From Perca fluviatilis (lineage: Eukaryota > Chordata > Actinopteri > Perciformes > Percidae): 64,000 nt of DNA. The notes beneath the pieces were generated by a model. The model did not search any database and was not told where the DNA came from. It saw nothing but the letters and a program-made list of their open reading frames with translations. Numbering within the stretch: position 1 is the stretch's first letter; every line of letters begins with the position of its first letter. The stretch spans positions 23,476,745 to 23,540,744 of the forward strand of contig NC_053127.1 in NCBI RefSeq assembly GCF_010015445.1, in the 5' to 3' direction. The translations under genes and the position numbers were made by a program. Of the stretch, positions 41,501-52,273 are shown piece after piece.

Positions 41501-44412
41501 CAACTGTCTCTATATTTCTTAGTCTAGCTGTGTTTAGAAGATTGTGGCATCCGGTGACTTTCCCGCGCAGATACGCGAGTGAAGCTAATTACCTATTCTG
41601 AAGAGTCCACCATGTTTTCTTAATCCTCTGTGTCCTAATCGGTGCTCCTTGGCTACTAGCAACTGCGTAGAGGAGGGGGGGTAGCGGGCACGGAAGGCTT
41701 GTAGCATGTGGACGTGCCGACAGTTTTGTTGTCATTACTTACAATTCCTCATGGGTCAACAGAAACTACACACTATAGCTTTAACTCTCCCATGAGGCAA
41801 TATGTGTAGTAGGCAGTGATGCAATGACAGTGGCGATATGTCTCACCTCGCAAGGGTTTGCCAGTTGTTAATTATTTATATTGCTAAATATTATACTTGA
41901 CACAAGGATGGGAAAAGTTTCATTGCTATATGTTTCATCAAAATCCACAACACTGTAGCATCCCTTTAGGCTAATATCCCTTTGAGTTTGTAAACATAAT
42001 ACTTCCTCCAATTTCATCATGGAGGAAAACATATCTAACATCTTCCTAGGAATTGCGTAGAAAGTATAAAGATCTTAAAATATTTTTTGAAAATGGAGAC
42101 AGAAAGTTGACAGTCTGGCCTAATAAAATAAACTATGAAAATCACTATAGGGCTTAGTAGATAGCAGCCTGTTTAATGATGGATGGCTGCAAAGACAACA
42201 TCAAAGCATTGCTGGACAGTAAACAGTAAGTAGTGTCACTCTGACTCTTGAGTGAGAAACACACTGACTTTTAAAGTGTGCCATGTGAGTTGCACAGCAT
42301 GTGATGTGATGTACTCACAGTTGTATTATCATGTGGATACAAAGTACAATTAATTTTTGTCATCTATGCTTTGACCTGGTCACTTCCTGCAGCTGCTCAA
42401 GATTGCTTATGAGAAACTAGAGGCAGAGCCTGCAAATGAATACTGAGGGGAGGTGGGGCTCAAAAAATGGTCAAATGGGTTTGAAATCTCACAACTTTGG
42501 CAGAGGAAATCGCAAGACAGCTCTAGCTGTTGGTGAGAAAATGTTTGTGATTTGGCTGAGCTGAAGCAGCATGACAGGTAAATATTACAACATCATTGTT
42601 TGACTGGGGTAAGGGTAAGGGCAAGCCAAGCTCACCCTAGTTGACTGTGTGCTGTTGTACAATGCACACTCCTAATCATGCATCAATTTTGAACATGAGA
42701 AGCAAAGGGATTTTAATTGAATCTAGCAAAAGGATAAAAGTGTTTGTTCAAGTTCCAGGAAGCATCACTTGCAGAAGGAGTTCAGCCCAGCATCTCAGGC
42801 CTGTTAGCAGTCAGTTGCATTACAGTCCACTACATCATAATCTGATCATCACACCTTGTTTAGGACCAAAGGAGAAGAGTTCATTCCTCATATCAGAACT
42901 AATATCACACCTTGATTGAGTTTTGACTCAGTATCAAGATTGTACAGCTGTTGCTCTAAGTGTATAGAGATCAAATGGCTGACAACAGCTTCAACCCAAG
43001 TGTATCTCCAGTTGTCCATCTGACAGTTTGACAATTTGATAAGTAAATTGCTATGACAGGGATTACATTTGTTAGCGTATCTGGAAGAGAGTCTGCAGTT
43101 TTTCTCCTGGATGTCCTCAGTCTTAGCTCCAGCATCATAGGTATGCTTATTGCTTTCTCAGGGAGGTTGAGCAGCGTGGGGACATCAATCCAAGGCACTC
43201 CAAACCTCACATTCCAGAAATGTGGTAACCATGTCAGACCAATAATATCAAAAGTCTACATTTAAGGATGAATCTTATCCATTCTGGCACTTTTTCACTG
43301 AGCTACTCCAGTGACCTCTGCCAAGGAGATGGACTCCAGGAGGATTTGCCCACAAGTGTTGAGAGCGACTCGTCATACATTTTCCCTTCTGAGTGGCCAA
43401 ATGGATTTGCAGAATCATATGTTTTTAAACTTCCATCCCATCCAGTCTTTCACTACTGCAGCTGTAGCCTTTCTGGCCTGCTGTTACCCTCCTGTTGCAG
43501 AACCCCATCTGTGCCAAGCAGACTCCAGCACTGCTGCTCTCATGATAAACCACAGATGACTTTCTGCCTTACATGATGCTAACTTACTTTTTTGTGCTCA
43601 TCTAAATTGATAAATTGCATTGACTATACTAAAAGTAAGAATTCAGCATAGGACAGGCTATGGAAAAGAGGATCCCTGTGGACATTAGTATCAATGGTTA
43701 TGCATAAAAGTGCACTTACAGAGACAAAACCCCAACATGCTTTGTATATGATTTGCCTTGTATGCTAATTTTATGAAAGTCCTTCAAGCCTATAAATAAA
43801 CAGAAGCAAACTTATATTCACTTTACAGCAGTATGTAAATTACTATATATTTTAGAAATACTGTTTGTATGCTAACAACAGAAGAAAAAATAATTCTGCT
43901 TCCAAAATTGGTTCAAATGTGTATCATCTATACAATTTGACAGTATATGAGTAGACATTTTTTTTTAGATTAGATTATTTTTAGGGGCTTTTCTGCCTTT
44001 AATGGACAGGACAGCTAGGTGAGAAAGGGGAAAGACATGCAGGAAATCGTCACAGGTTGGACTTGAATCCTGGACCTCTGCGTCAAGGCATAAACCTCTA
44101 TGTAAATGTGCGCCTGCTCTACCAACTGAGCCAACCCCGCCACATGAGTAGAAGTTTTAAGATAGATAATAGAAACTTTTCTCTGGCATGCCAATCAATG
44201 TAGTAAGAGCTTTAGAGCTGTTTGTCTCTTTGAACACTGATCGTCTGCCTGCACATGACAGGCAGAGGGTTATTTTGATATATAAGAAGGCAGCCAGCCA
44301 CTCGATGAGGATGTGCCAAAAGTTTGCCACCACGCCACTTACCCTGAACCATTGAAGTCCCGAGAATAGTTACAGCTCCAAAACATATCCAAAACCTGCA
44401 TGCTGCCATCAT
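35520..44412 (-). CDS. chrne: Muscle nicotinic acetylcholine receptor epsilon subunit
   Basis: Twelve exons in transcript order: 44343-44412, 38702-38835, 38526-38570, 38274-38383, 38008-38163, 37656-37756, 37376-37576, 36781-36895, 36562-36676, 36269-36476, 35826-35959, 35520-35687. Total 1557 bases, 518 residues, phases consistent throughout. Exon 1 encodes a signal peptide ([18 protein letters not shown]) ending in phase 1 at a GTAAGT donor; exon 2 begins [13 protein letters not shown]. The Cys-loop is [15 protein letters not shown] with 13 residues between the cysteines. M1 ([19 protein letters not shown]), M2 (GGQK then [17 protein letters not shown]), M3, the cytoplasmic loop with [12 protein letters not shown], and M4 ([18 protein letters not shown]) follow. 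The subunit forms part of the postsynaptic cation channel at the neuromuscular junction. The sequence resembles gamma and epsilon subunits equally well; adjacency to pld2 and mink1 indicates epsilon. Intron 1 is 5.5 kb and full of transposons. Confidence 0.95.
37943..37964. repeat. (AT)n microsatellite in chrne intron 5
   Basis: A 22-base AT run about 45 bases downstream of the chrne exon 5 donor, followed by a short GTATGTATACACAT stretch. Simple-sequence DNA. Confidence 0.85.
39105..39333. repeat. Left part of a repeat interrupted by later insertions
   Basis: Matches 22740-22960 in the same orientation and stops exactly where CAGGGACGTGCACAGG begins at 39334. The companion MITE segment that follows directly at the other locus resumes here only at about 40692. 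The sequence in between is therefore a later insertion into this repeat. Confidence 0.6.
39334..40556. mobile_element. Second copy of the hAT-like element, inverted and itself interrupted
   Basis: Starts CAGGGACGTGCACAGGTACA, identical to the reverse complement of the right end of the element at 9233-11211. 39334-39490 matches the reverse complement of about 11085-11211, and 39975-40556 matches the reverse complement of 9277-9930 at clearly high identity. A separate MITE occupies 39574-39948 between these blocks. The other terminus is not preserved: after about 40556 the similarity ends before the CAGGG end that copy one shows at 9233. The element lies in chrne intron 1. Confidence 0.7.
39574..39948. 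mobile_element. MITE with perfect 26-bp inverted repeats
   Basis: AAAGGTGCACTATGCGTTCC at 39574, continuing CTGCATG, is repeated exactly in inverse at 39923-39948. The element is 375 bp with no coding frame, and lies inside the inverted hAT-like copy. The flanks (TT on the left, TA on the right) do not give a clear target duplication. The perfect ends point to a young insertion. Confidence 0.8.
40692..40955. repeat. Truncated copy of the MITE seen at 22968
   Basis: AGGTTTATACTTGTATTTTG and GCCTGTCTCTTTAAGCC match the element in the pld2 intron, in the same orientation. Both its ends are missing here: the left about 25 bases, and everything after about 40955, where sequence related to the chrne promoter region begins. 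Confidence 0.6.
40990..42320 (-). pseudogene. Diverged tandem copy of the chrne promoter and exon 1, inside chrne intron 1
   Basis: 41161-41275 matches 44542-44655 at roughly 80 percent, sharing TATCCAT, GATTACACAG, AAGTCACACT and ACAATAATCAT. 41060-41130 matches 44440-44480 more loosely. On the minus strand AAGTGCGACTGGAGCATG corresponds to AAGTGGTCTTGGAACATG at the real chrne start, but the copy's frame hits a stop after five codons. A second block, 42200-42320, matches 45340-45440 (GTGTCACTCTGA; ATGTGAGTTGCACAG) in the same order. The copy is split by a MITE at 41390-41784. Two CAGCTG E-boxes are present at 41158-41163 and 41188-41193. Confidence 0.5.
41390..41784. mobile_element. TTAA-bounded MITE in chrne intron 1
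   Basis: Ends TTAAAGCTTTAGTGCGCAA (41390) and, reverse-complemented, TTAAAGCTATAGTGTGTAG (41784) are imperfect inverted repeats 395 bp apart starting in TTAA. No coding content. It interrupts the duplicated chrne promoter copy. Confidence 0.65.
42971..43576. other. Unidentified stretch with overlapping short open frames
   Basis: Several overlapping open frames of 70 to 102 codons occur here on both strands and the base composition is less AT-rich than around it. No frame shows a domain I recognise, and splice-compatible borders are not obvious. It may be a decayed coding fragment of a transposon or an old gene. I cannot decide from the sequence. Confidence 0.25.
43961..44143 (-). mobile_element. 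tRNA-derived SINE with target-site duplication
   Basis: Read on the minus strand, the head is GTGGCGGGGTTGGCTCAGTT at 44143, with B box GGATTCAAGTCC at 44060-44071. The body contains CCTGCATGTCTTTCCCC and ends in an A-rich tail. It is flanked by ATGAGTAGACATTT (43947-43960) and ATGAGTAGAAGTTT (44144-44157), 12 of 14 identical, which marks the target duplication. It sits about 190 bases from chrne exon 1. Confidence 0.85.
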
Positions 44413-44573
44413 GTTCCAAGACCACTTCACTGCACGGCACTGCACTATATTTAAATATTAAGTTTGAGAGAGAGAGAGTAAAGACAGAGAGGAAGAGCCC
44501 TAAATCCCCCCACAAACGGCCCTGACTGTCGCCCACTCCGGCTGTCGCTATCCATGGCTCAGATTACACAGCA

Positions 44574-44579
44574 GCTGAG
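44574..44579 (-). promoter_or_regulatory. E-box in the probable chrne promoter
   Basis: CAGCTG about 160 bases upstream of the chrne start codon, within a segment conserved in the duplicate at 41.1 kb. Myogenic bHLH factors bind E-boxes in promoters of muscle acetylcholine-receptor subunits, so a role in muscle expression is plausible. A single hexamer is weak evidence on its own. Confidence 0.35.
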
Positions 44580-44893
44580 AAGCACTATAAACCCGGACTT
44601 CAAGTCACACTGCGGTCACCCACAATAATCATCATGATCATTAGACAATAACTATCTGTGGTGATGCCAGTTATGTACATTAAAGCATTTCTTTAACAAA
44701 TTGTAGGCAATAGTGAGACCTTATGCTGTTACAGATAAAAATAGTTTTACTTTGATATCTGTAACATATTGTAGGAGTATTGATTCTTTTGATGGGAAAA
44801 TCACAAATGGCACATTTTCACAGTGATGCTGACTTTTCATTTGTCCTGCTTTTCTGTGTAACTTACTGTATTTCTTAATGAAATATGTGGCTA

Positions 44894-44946
44894 TGTGTGT
44901 GCGTGTGTGTGTGTGGTTGAGTGTGTGTGTGTGTGTGTGTGTGTGT
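44894..44946. repeat. (TG)n microsatellite upstream of chrne
   Basis: A TG run interrupted by GCG and GTTGA. Simple-sequence DNA about 500 bases upstream of the chrne start. Confidence 0.9.
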
Positions 44947-45611
44947 CAGACAAAGGAAAGAAAATAACAACAAAAAAACAGGGAGATACATAACACCCGT
45001 GGGTGCAGCAAGGTGTGCAGGCCTGCTCTCCCCCTGCTATGTGTCCAAGGTATTAATACATACAGCAGAGCCTTGCCACTTCAACAGCAGGACTCAAGTA
45101 GTGACATGTCTGCAGACCACAGTGTGAGGCGATGTTAGAGGGCTGGAAGCAGACAATGCTCATAAAAGTCATAAAACTCCATGGAGACAAAGACTGCATC
45201 AAGATAAGTTGGATAACTTTTTGGATTTCCAACAGAAGTTTACAAAGGTAACTCTAAAAAGTACAAACCAGACAATCAGCACGTTTTACTTATTTTAAAT
45301 CCACGGACTAAATTTGCTTTTATAATTAGTACTGTGAGAAAAGTAGAATTAGTGTCACTCTGAAGCGACAAGGGCAACCGACTTTTGGAATGTGCAATGT
45401 GAGTTGCACAGTATGTGATGTACTTCTAAATATACAGTTAGGGAAACAGAGATGAGCTTCTTTAAGGTAACTAGAGCCTCCAGAAGGCAGATTATGTGTC
45501 TCACACTTAATTCAGTTCAGAGTTCAGAGACAGAAGAAGGGCTGGATCTGTCCGGCCACTGTTCACAGAGCAGATCTGCACTTTACTGCTGTAAAGTAAT
45601 ACAGTATTAAA

Positions 45612-46350
45612 ACATTGGATGGGGTTGAATGAGGTACTTATCCATAGTCAGGGTATTACCTAGAGTAGATGGCGGTCGGCATGTTTCCAGTTTGGAGAAG
45701 GAAGCAGGAGTGCCTGCAGGGAAAGCTAAGCAATGTACGGCTGTAGACAGGGGCAGTAGCAAAACATATTTTATCCACCTAAAAAAAGGCCCATCTAAAA
45801 AATATCAACATTTGTTAAAGTGTACGCTATATTAAGATTATTTTTACTGCTTTACCTTGCCCTCCGACAGCCCTTTCTGACGGGGAACTGAAGCCATTAT
45901 TTCCATCTATGCTCTCTTCAAAGCCACCAGATTCCTTTGACAAAAAATGTATTTTACATCGCAGAACATGGAAGTTGCTGGTCTACCGCTCGGTTAATTT
46001 GTTTGTGTTATTGTGTGACTTTGGTATTTTAAAGGGTCATTCATCGATTCATCAGCAAGTCCCAGCAAAGGGCTGTTTGAAGGCAAGGTAAAGCTCTAAA
46101 AATATTATTTAATACAGTGTACATTTAAACTGATATTGATTTTTTTAGGTGGCCTTTTTTTGGGTGGATAAAATATGTTTTGCTGCTGTCCCCGTCTACA
46201 GCCGTACACTGCTTAGCTTCCGTGCCAGTACTCCGTCCTGCTTCTCCAAACTGGAAACATGCTGACCGCGATCTACTGTAGGTAATACACTGACTATGGA
46301 TGAATACCTCATACAACCCCAATTAAAAATATCTAAACTATCCCTTTAAG
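45612..46350. mobile_element. Element with about 220-bp terminal inverted repeats
   Basis: 45612-45835 and 46118-46350 are inverse copies of each other. Shared words include GGCATGTTTCCAGTTTGGAG on one arm against GCATGTTTCCAGTTTGGAGA on the other, and GTACGGCTGTAGAC in both. The arms enclose a unique centre of about 280 bases. Similar open frames appear in opposite directions on the two arms for this reason only. Long-armed, noncoding elements of this kind are non-autonomous DNA transposons; the family is not determined. Confidence 0.78.
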
Positions 46351-48929
46351 ATAAAGGAACCTTCCAGCATGTTGACTTTAGGTTGGTGTTTCCCCACAAC
46401 AACCAATCCGAGCGAAGTCCAGTGTTTGCTCTTTTAGCTTCTTCTATTGAAACCAAGAATTCTTTTTCAAATCCACCCGATTATATTCGGCAAGTCTTTA
46501 AAATAACTGACATGGAAGCCAGTCAGGGCAAAATGTCAGACAGGCGTGTAACTTCTTTTATAACAAGTGCTATAAAAATAGCCACATCCATGAAGCAGGG
46601 GGTTCAAACCATTGTAGAGTTAATGCGGTTGGACCAAGAGCTGTTTTTGAATATGCAATGACAAAATTTTTTAAATCGCTAATGCCTGCTGTGCATCCAT
46701 GGATAGAGTTACAAAAACAGTAAACTCAGTCTTATAATATATGATTTACTCTCACAATGTAAACCTCTCTTGAGGGATTTACATTAAATGTTGAATGCTT
46801 GTTGCACATTAGAAGTTTAAAACTTCAGGGTTGTACCTCAGCCCATAAGCCACTAGAGGTCACACCCACAAGAACCGACAACAATCATGTTTTGTTTTTC
46901 TCTCTCTCCATTTGCTTTTGAACATCTGCACTGCACTATTGCCATTACATTCAATCATCCAGCTCTGGAAATCTCTGCTCTACTTAAATTTGTAAAATGT
47001 AAAAAAAAAAAAAAATTAAAATTTTAACAAACTGGATGAAATGTGGTTAAATGTTTTGACTCACCATGTGTGTTTCTCTAACTTTTGTGCTCAAGCTGGT
47101 GAAAATCAGTGTGATTTTATCTGACAGTGACAAAATACCTCTTTCCTGCTCTACTGAACCCCCATACATAAACATACCCCATACATCATACCATGTGCTT
47201 TAGTCTACTAGTACTGTGCACTTGTGCATCATGTCAAGAATAGACAGCTGACTGCTTCTTTAACCACGCAGACAAACACACATTTTTAAGGACTATATCT
47301 ATATTTATATGAATGTTAATTTATCAGAACATTGAATCTGAGATCACTAGCGGTGTTGAGTCAAACAGTTCAAGTCTTCTTCATCACATGTTTTCACAGA
47401 GATCCACAGTCTCCCCATGTCACTTGCTGGGCTCAGATGGGCTCATTCATTGGTTGCACTGAGTGAAGCCCCATGACCGGCTCCTCCCTAACCAAGTAAT
47501 TAATGCCCCTGCTTTTACTTTTTTCCCGCTCCTCTGCAGCAAAATACCATTGTATTGATAAGTCCCTCCTCACGAGTACACACGTGGTCTGGCTTGAGTG
47601 TGGTGTTCAGTGTCTGTTCACCTCCCCCCACAGCAGAGACAGCAAACCCAGTGATAGCGAGCAATCAGTGGGTTTCCTATGATTATCACTATCAGAGGTG
47701 ATAATCAGGGGAACACCCTATATGTGCTACATCATTCCACCTGCGTTCCTGACATGTCTCAGACTTTAGACTTCCATAATCGGATGCAATTTCTAAATAA
47801 TTAGCTTTTAGAAATCCAAAGTGATATAGAATATGAATCACATTTTGTAACGTATATGGTGACAAGGAAACATAAGATTAGATTTTTTTGTTGTTGTCCT
47901 AAATAGATTCATTTTGTTTGTCTCTATCATATCTAGAATTAGATTAGCATGAATGGACATATTTGTTCCTTTTGCAGTCTCAGCTAGGATAAGCTTGGTT
48001 ATTCTTTGTTATTCATTGACAAACAGGGATTTGGTATCACATTGCTCTCTGTACAGCCACCAAAAGCAGATTATGGGAAAAACCCAATCTGCTCTGGAAT
48101 TTATCGATCCAGAGGTTTAGTCTAGGTTGCAATAAAGATAAATATAAAGGGGGGAACACGTGTGTTTACATTGAGAGTGTCCTGAGATGTGTGTCATGTT
48201 ATACTCTCATGTTTTCAGAAATGTGTGTCAGCACTGTTGTAATGTGTGGTGGTTGTGGTGGTGCTCCTAATTGTGTGTGTATGTGTGTGTGTGTATGAAT
48301 GAGTTGTAGAGAGAGAGAAAGAAAGAGAGAGCGAGGAGAGAGGGAGGACGGAGGGTGGTGGTGGCGGTGGGAGGAGAGGAAAGGGAGCAAGTGTTTGCTC
48401 AAACTGACTAGGAATATAGCGCATGTATAGAAGATGAATCTGGAAGGAGGAAGGTTACTTATGGACAAGCTGCGTTGGCTCTGCATTATCAGCCAGTGAC
48501 TGCACACTCGGCTGATCTCTGGACCCTCAGATTGAGCAACACTGCAAGAGACAGTCAGAAACAAAGGCAGGGTAGAGGAAAGACCTGAATCAAAGAAAGC
48601 CAAAGGAAACAAAAAAGAAAGCGCAACAACAGGCTTGGTTGTACCAGTGTGACGAGGGGAAAAGAAAAACTGTTGTAAAATAGAGTTAAACATTGATCGA
48701 GGCTCTGTGAGGTATAATGGTTGAGAGAACTTTTTATTTAAGGTTTTGGGGAGGAGTATGAAAGATTTGAGAGGACGGAGGGGGTCAGAGGCAGTGGTCC
48801 AGCAGGGTGTAATTGTGGTGACAGCCAGTGCAAGGGGACAAGGACTCATGTGAGACACAGAGGAATTAAAATATAGGGACACGGAGAAGGAACAGAGACG
48901 GACTGGCAGACCCAAAACTGGACTTCAGT

Positions 48930-51900
48930 ATGGGTGTGAAGAGCAAGGCTGCTGCTGCTATCTTAGTCCTGCTGCTGTTCCTCGGCTCACTGTGGCTTCG
49001 TGAGTATGTGTGTGTGTGTGTGTGTGTGTCTTCTATGTTGCGCTAATAATCTATACAATCCCTCCCTTGTTTGAAATGCATACGCTCCAGATCAGGAATG
49101 TGTCACATGCAGTGGCTGAAGAATCAAGCATGGTGGTGGTCACACCACTTTTTGCTCACTCTTTATGCTCACAAATCATTTTAACAACATCACAGAAATA
49201 TGTCTATGTGTGATTTGACATGTTATTGGAGTGTGAGATGACACAGTGACAGTATATTTGTTTATATGAACTCTTTTCAGCCACATCAGATGAACTATTG
49301 CCTAAATATAGACTTTTTTATACATGATGTTTCTGTAGACAAAGATTCTTGGGAAATAATGACATCTAAAGATATATGATGCAAAAACATCACCAAATTA
49401 TTTGTATATTATGGTAGGCATCTTTGTCTATTTGAATAAGTGTGCAAACACATTTAAATGTATCTTAGTTTGGCTTAAAATTATAGCATGACAATATAAA
49501 GTAAAGCATACTAGAAAAAGAAAAAAGCATCCTTTTTTTTTTAGAAAACAATGGTTCCTTCTCATTTCAATCCAAATGTCAACAAAACATTCTATAAATA
49601 TTAACTTTTATGGGGAAAGAAATCTGGTAAGCAGTGTAACAATGTTAAAACTGTGATCAAATGTGATCTTTTTCTCTAGCTTGGATTAAATTCAAAGATT
49701 TGAGGGACGTGAGTAAGATTCCAGAGTGCAAACTGAGCTGAAAGAAAAGTTTGGTTGAAAGCATAAACAGCCAGCTGTGCATCCTCATAGTAACTCAGTT
49801 AGGAAACTTACATTTAGATACAGCTCTTAGTTTGTAGTGACATTTTTGGCAACATCTACAGTAGGTCACTGTCAAGTTACAATTCCATCTTTTTTTGGAC
49901 AGGCATGTAGAGAATTAGCTAGGGTCCAAACTTGATCCCAGCAACTTGTGCACATGATGTGTGCCGAGGAAGTCAGTGTTTGAGACAGTGAATTAAAATC
50001 ACAGGGTTTGCTTTGTCACATGAGCTCAAAAAGGAGTAGAACTCAACATCACAACCTGCCGTCAAAAGAAAGTTATTTGCTGCCTTGTCTTTCTATCTGT
50101 CAATCTGCTTGTTTTTGTGCTATAACCTATAGTATGATCTAAAACATAAAACTGGAATTAATCAAGAATGTAAAAAAATAAAATAGTCAGCCCTTTTATA
50201 ATCAATTTCTCATGTTAACAGCATAACAGATCTGTCACATGACAGTGATGCTTGTTAATGAGCCATTTTAAAACTATATGCTCTTATCTAATTTAAAGCG
50301 ACTATAATTAATATTTTTATATTGATATCAAATGAAAATGTGAATACAATGTGACAATATAAAAGGGCTAACCCATAGTGATGAACCTACAGAGAATTAG
50401 CACCTAAATTTTCAGCTACCCTTTACTGAGGTTTTTAGAGAATTTTAGCTCACTGTTTAACTGCTCGGCCGCAAGTTAAATGTTTCAGTTTACTCTCACT
50501 GCTCCAATAACGGGGTTTCAGTCTTAGCAGGCAGCTGTTTTCTGTGAAAAAGCTCTAAAAACCCACTGTACTGCAGACAGACACAGTTAGCGACTAGCTT
50601 GTGAACACTTAGAAGCTAAAGAGCCAGATATTTTCAGCAGGAGCTGGTAGAGACCAAAAACAGAGCTAAAAGAGAGTAAATGTTCGACTTACATTCAACA
50701 AATGGCCAGAAACATGACTACAAATGAATGATAATGTTGCTCTGTAACTTCTGGATGTGTAAATAAGCAACTGTTTGCTAACATGTTTGCTAAAAACGAA
50801 AGCATATGTCAACATTGTGTTCACAACTTGTTTCTGCTGCCCCCAAGTGGCCCAAAAAAAGAAAATCAGTTATTGCAGGTTTAATGTGCAGAAATATTAA
50901 GTCCCATTGACTGATACAATTCATATGGAAATGAAAACCTATAAATATTTTTATTTTGATGTGTTAAATGCATCCATACAGCTCACAATGTCGATGTGTT
51001 TGTTGCAGTATTATCAGAAAAAAAATAAAAGTCTCTGTTTAATTGAGAAAGTCATTGCAAACAAACACTTACTGTGGCATTTTCTCTTATATCTCTTTAA
51101 TGTCTCACTGCAGAGGGGGGTTTGGATTACCACTGGGATTCTTGCTTAAAAGGTTATAATCAGGTGAATACGGTAAGAGCACATGAAGAATATTAAGCAG
51201 TTCCTCACTTATTACATTTCCTCCATACAGTTAATTTTGTGAAGCAGATGGCTAATTTGAATGCGCTGAATTACATCCGCTTTCTCTCTTTCTTTGTCCC
51301 CTGTCAATCGCCCCCACACTCACACACCTCCCATCCCCCACTGTCAGCTTCACCAGTTGTACAACAGCAGTGGGGTCGATGGCGCTGAGGGCCCACAGCT
51401 CTTGGAGAGCTGCCCTGGTCAGACCTTCCAGGTGTCACTGCTGCTCTCCCACCTGCTGGCTGCACCGGCCTACACCTCTGACGTGCTGCTGCAGCCGTAT
51501 CTGTCCAGCTGGGACGAGCTTGTGAGGTAAAACCATCAGATAAAGCAGGAGACATGAATTAATTTACAGCCACTTAAGAATGAAGTTATTTATGGTTTAT
51601 GACATTATCTGGACTCTGTAAGATGATTCATCCTGTTCTGTGGTACTCCTCCAGGTTTATGGAAGCTCTGGGCCCGATGGTGGGACTGATATCTAAAGAG
51701 ATAGAAAGCAAGACCTCTATAATCCGCCAACTGGCCCTGTTGGCAGAAGGGAACCCTGAAGCAGAGCTGGGCCCAGATATACACTCAATAAACAGTGTGA
51801 GTGTAGAAGCTGGGACAAAGAATAATAAGGAGGCCTCACAGCACACTGGTGGTTACCACTCTGTACGCTCCATGATCTGGGTAGAGCTGAACCGAGGACT

Positions 51901-52273
51901 GGTGGACTTCTACCACCAGACGGACTCTGGATGCCGGACTCTGCTGCGTCTGCATCGTGCTCTGCTTTGGCTGAAGCTCTTCCTGGAGAAGCTGGCTGAG
52001 ACACCGGTGGCCGGCCGGCTGAGGAGCCCTTCAGAGCTGTGCCGCGAGGCCTACAAGAGCACCCTGGCCAACCACCACACCTGGTTCGTCCGCAGGGCCG
52101 CCGAGCTGGCCTTCATTGCAATGCCAGAGCGGGGTTTCTTTTTCAAGCTGGTGTGTGTGCAGAGCCAGGAGGAGCTGAGCACAGCGCTCAACAGAGTGGT
52201 TCAGGCCATTGGAGAAGTTTATGATAGGACTCAGAAAGCCCTGGAAGAAAATGGCATGCTGGACTTGCCGTAG
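48930..52273 (+). CDS. gltpd2: Glycolipid transfer protein domain-containing protein 2
   Basis: Four exons: 48930-48999, 51114-51172, 51348-51526, 51655-52273; 927 bases, 308 residues (human GLTPD2 has about 290). The first exon gives MGVKSKAAAAILVLLLFLGS, a hydrophobic signal or membrane anchor. The GLTP-like fold follows: SHLLAAPAYTS, YLSSWDELVRFMEALGPM, SKEIESKTSIIRQL, CRTLLRLHRALLWLKLFLEK, NHHTWFVRRAAELAF and a C-terminal YDRTQKALEENGMLDLP. Members of this fold carry sphingolipids between membranes by binding the headgroup with an acidic residue, a Lys, a Trp and a His. Here the motif reads E-x-x-K where better-studied members have Asp, and W and H occur in HHTWF. GLTPD2's cargo is not well established. 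Intron 1 starts GTGAGT followed by TG repeats. The neighbourhood agrees with human 17p13.2. Confidence 0.92.
49007..49029. repeat. (TG)n microsatellite next to the gltpd2 exon 1 donor
   Basis: Starts 8 bases into intron 1, immediately after GTGAGTA. About 23 bases. It may influence recognition of the donor. Confidence 0.9.

Larger units (their letters stand above)
44413..48929. other. Spacer between divergent chrne and gltpd2
   Basis: The two genes are transcribed away from each other, so both promoters lie here. Besides the listed E-box, microsatellite and inverted-repeat element, I see no gene. 46383-46661 is an open frame without recognisable content. From about 48290 to 48900 the plus strand is purine-rich (GAGAGAGAAAG) and probably forms the gltpd2 5'UTR; its complement gives a long Ser/Pro/Leu-rich frame that is an artefact of composition. 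Confidence 0.5.

Noticed and set aside
45629..46322. Two related open frames in opposite directions, considered as a duplicated small gene
   Set aside because: They lie on the two arms of a long-armed inverted-repeat transposon and are explained by it.
48199..48915. A 238-codon open frame on the minus strand, the longest in the window
   Set aside because: It is the complement of a purine-rich (GA-rich) tract upstream of gltpd2, giving Ser/Pro/Leu/His low-complexity protein and a His-Thr run from a TG repeat. No domain, and it lies antisense to the probable gltpd2 5'UTR and exon 1.
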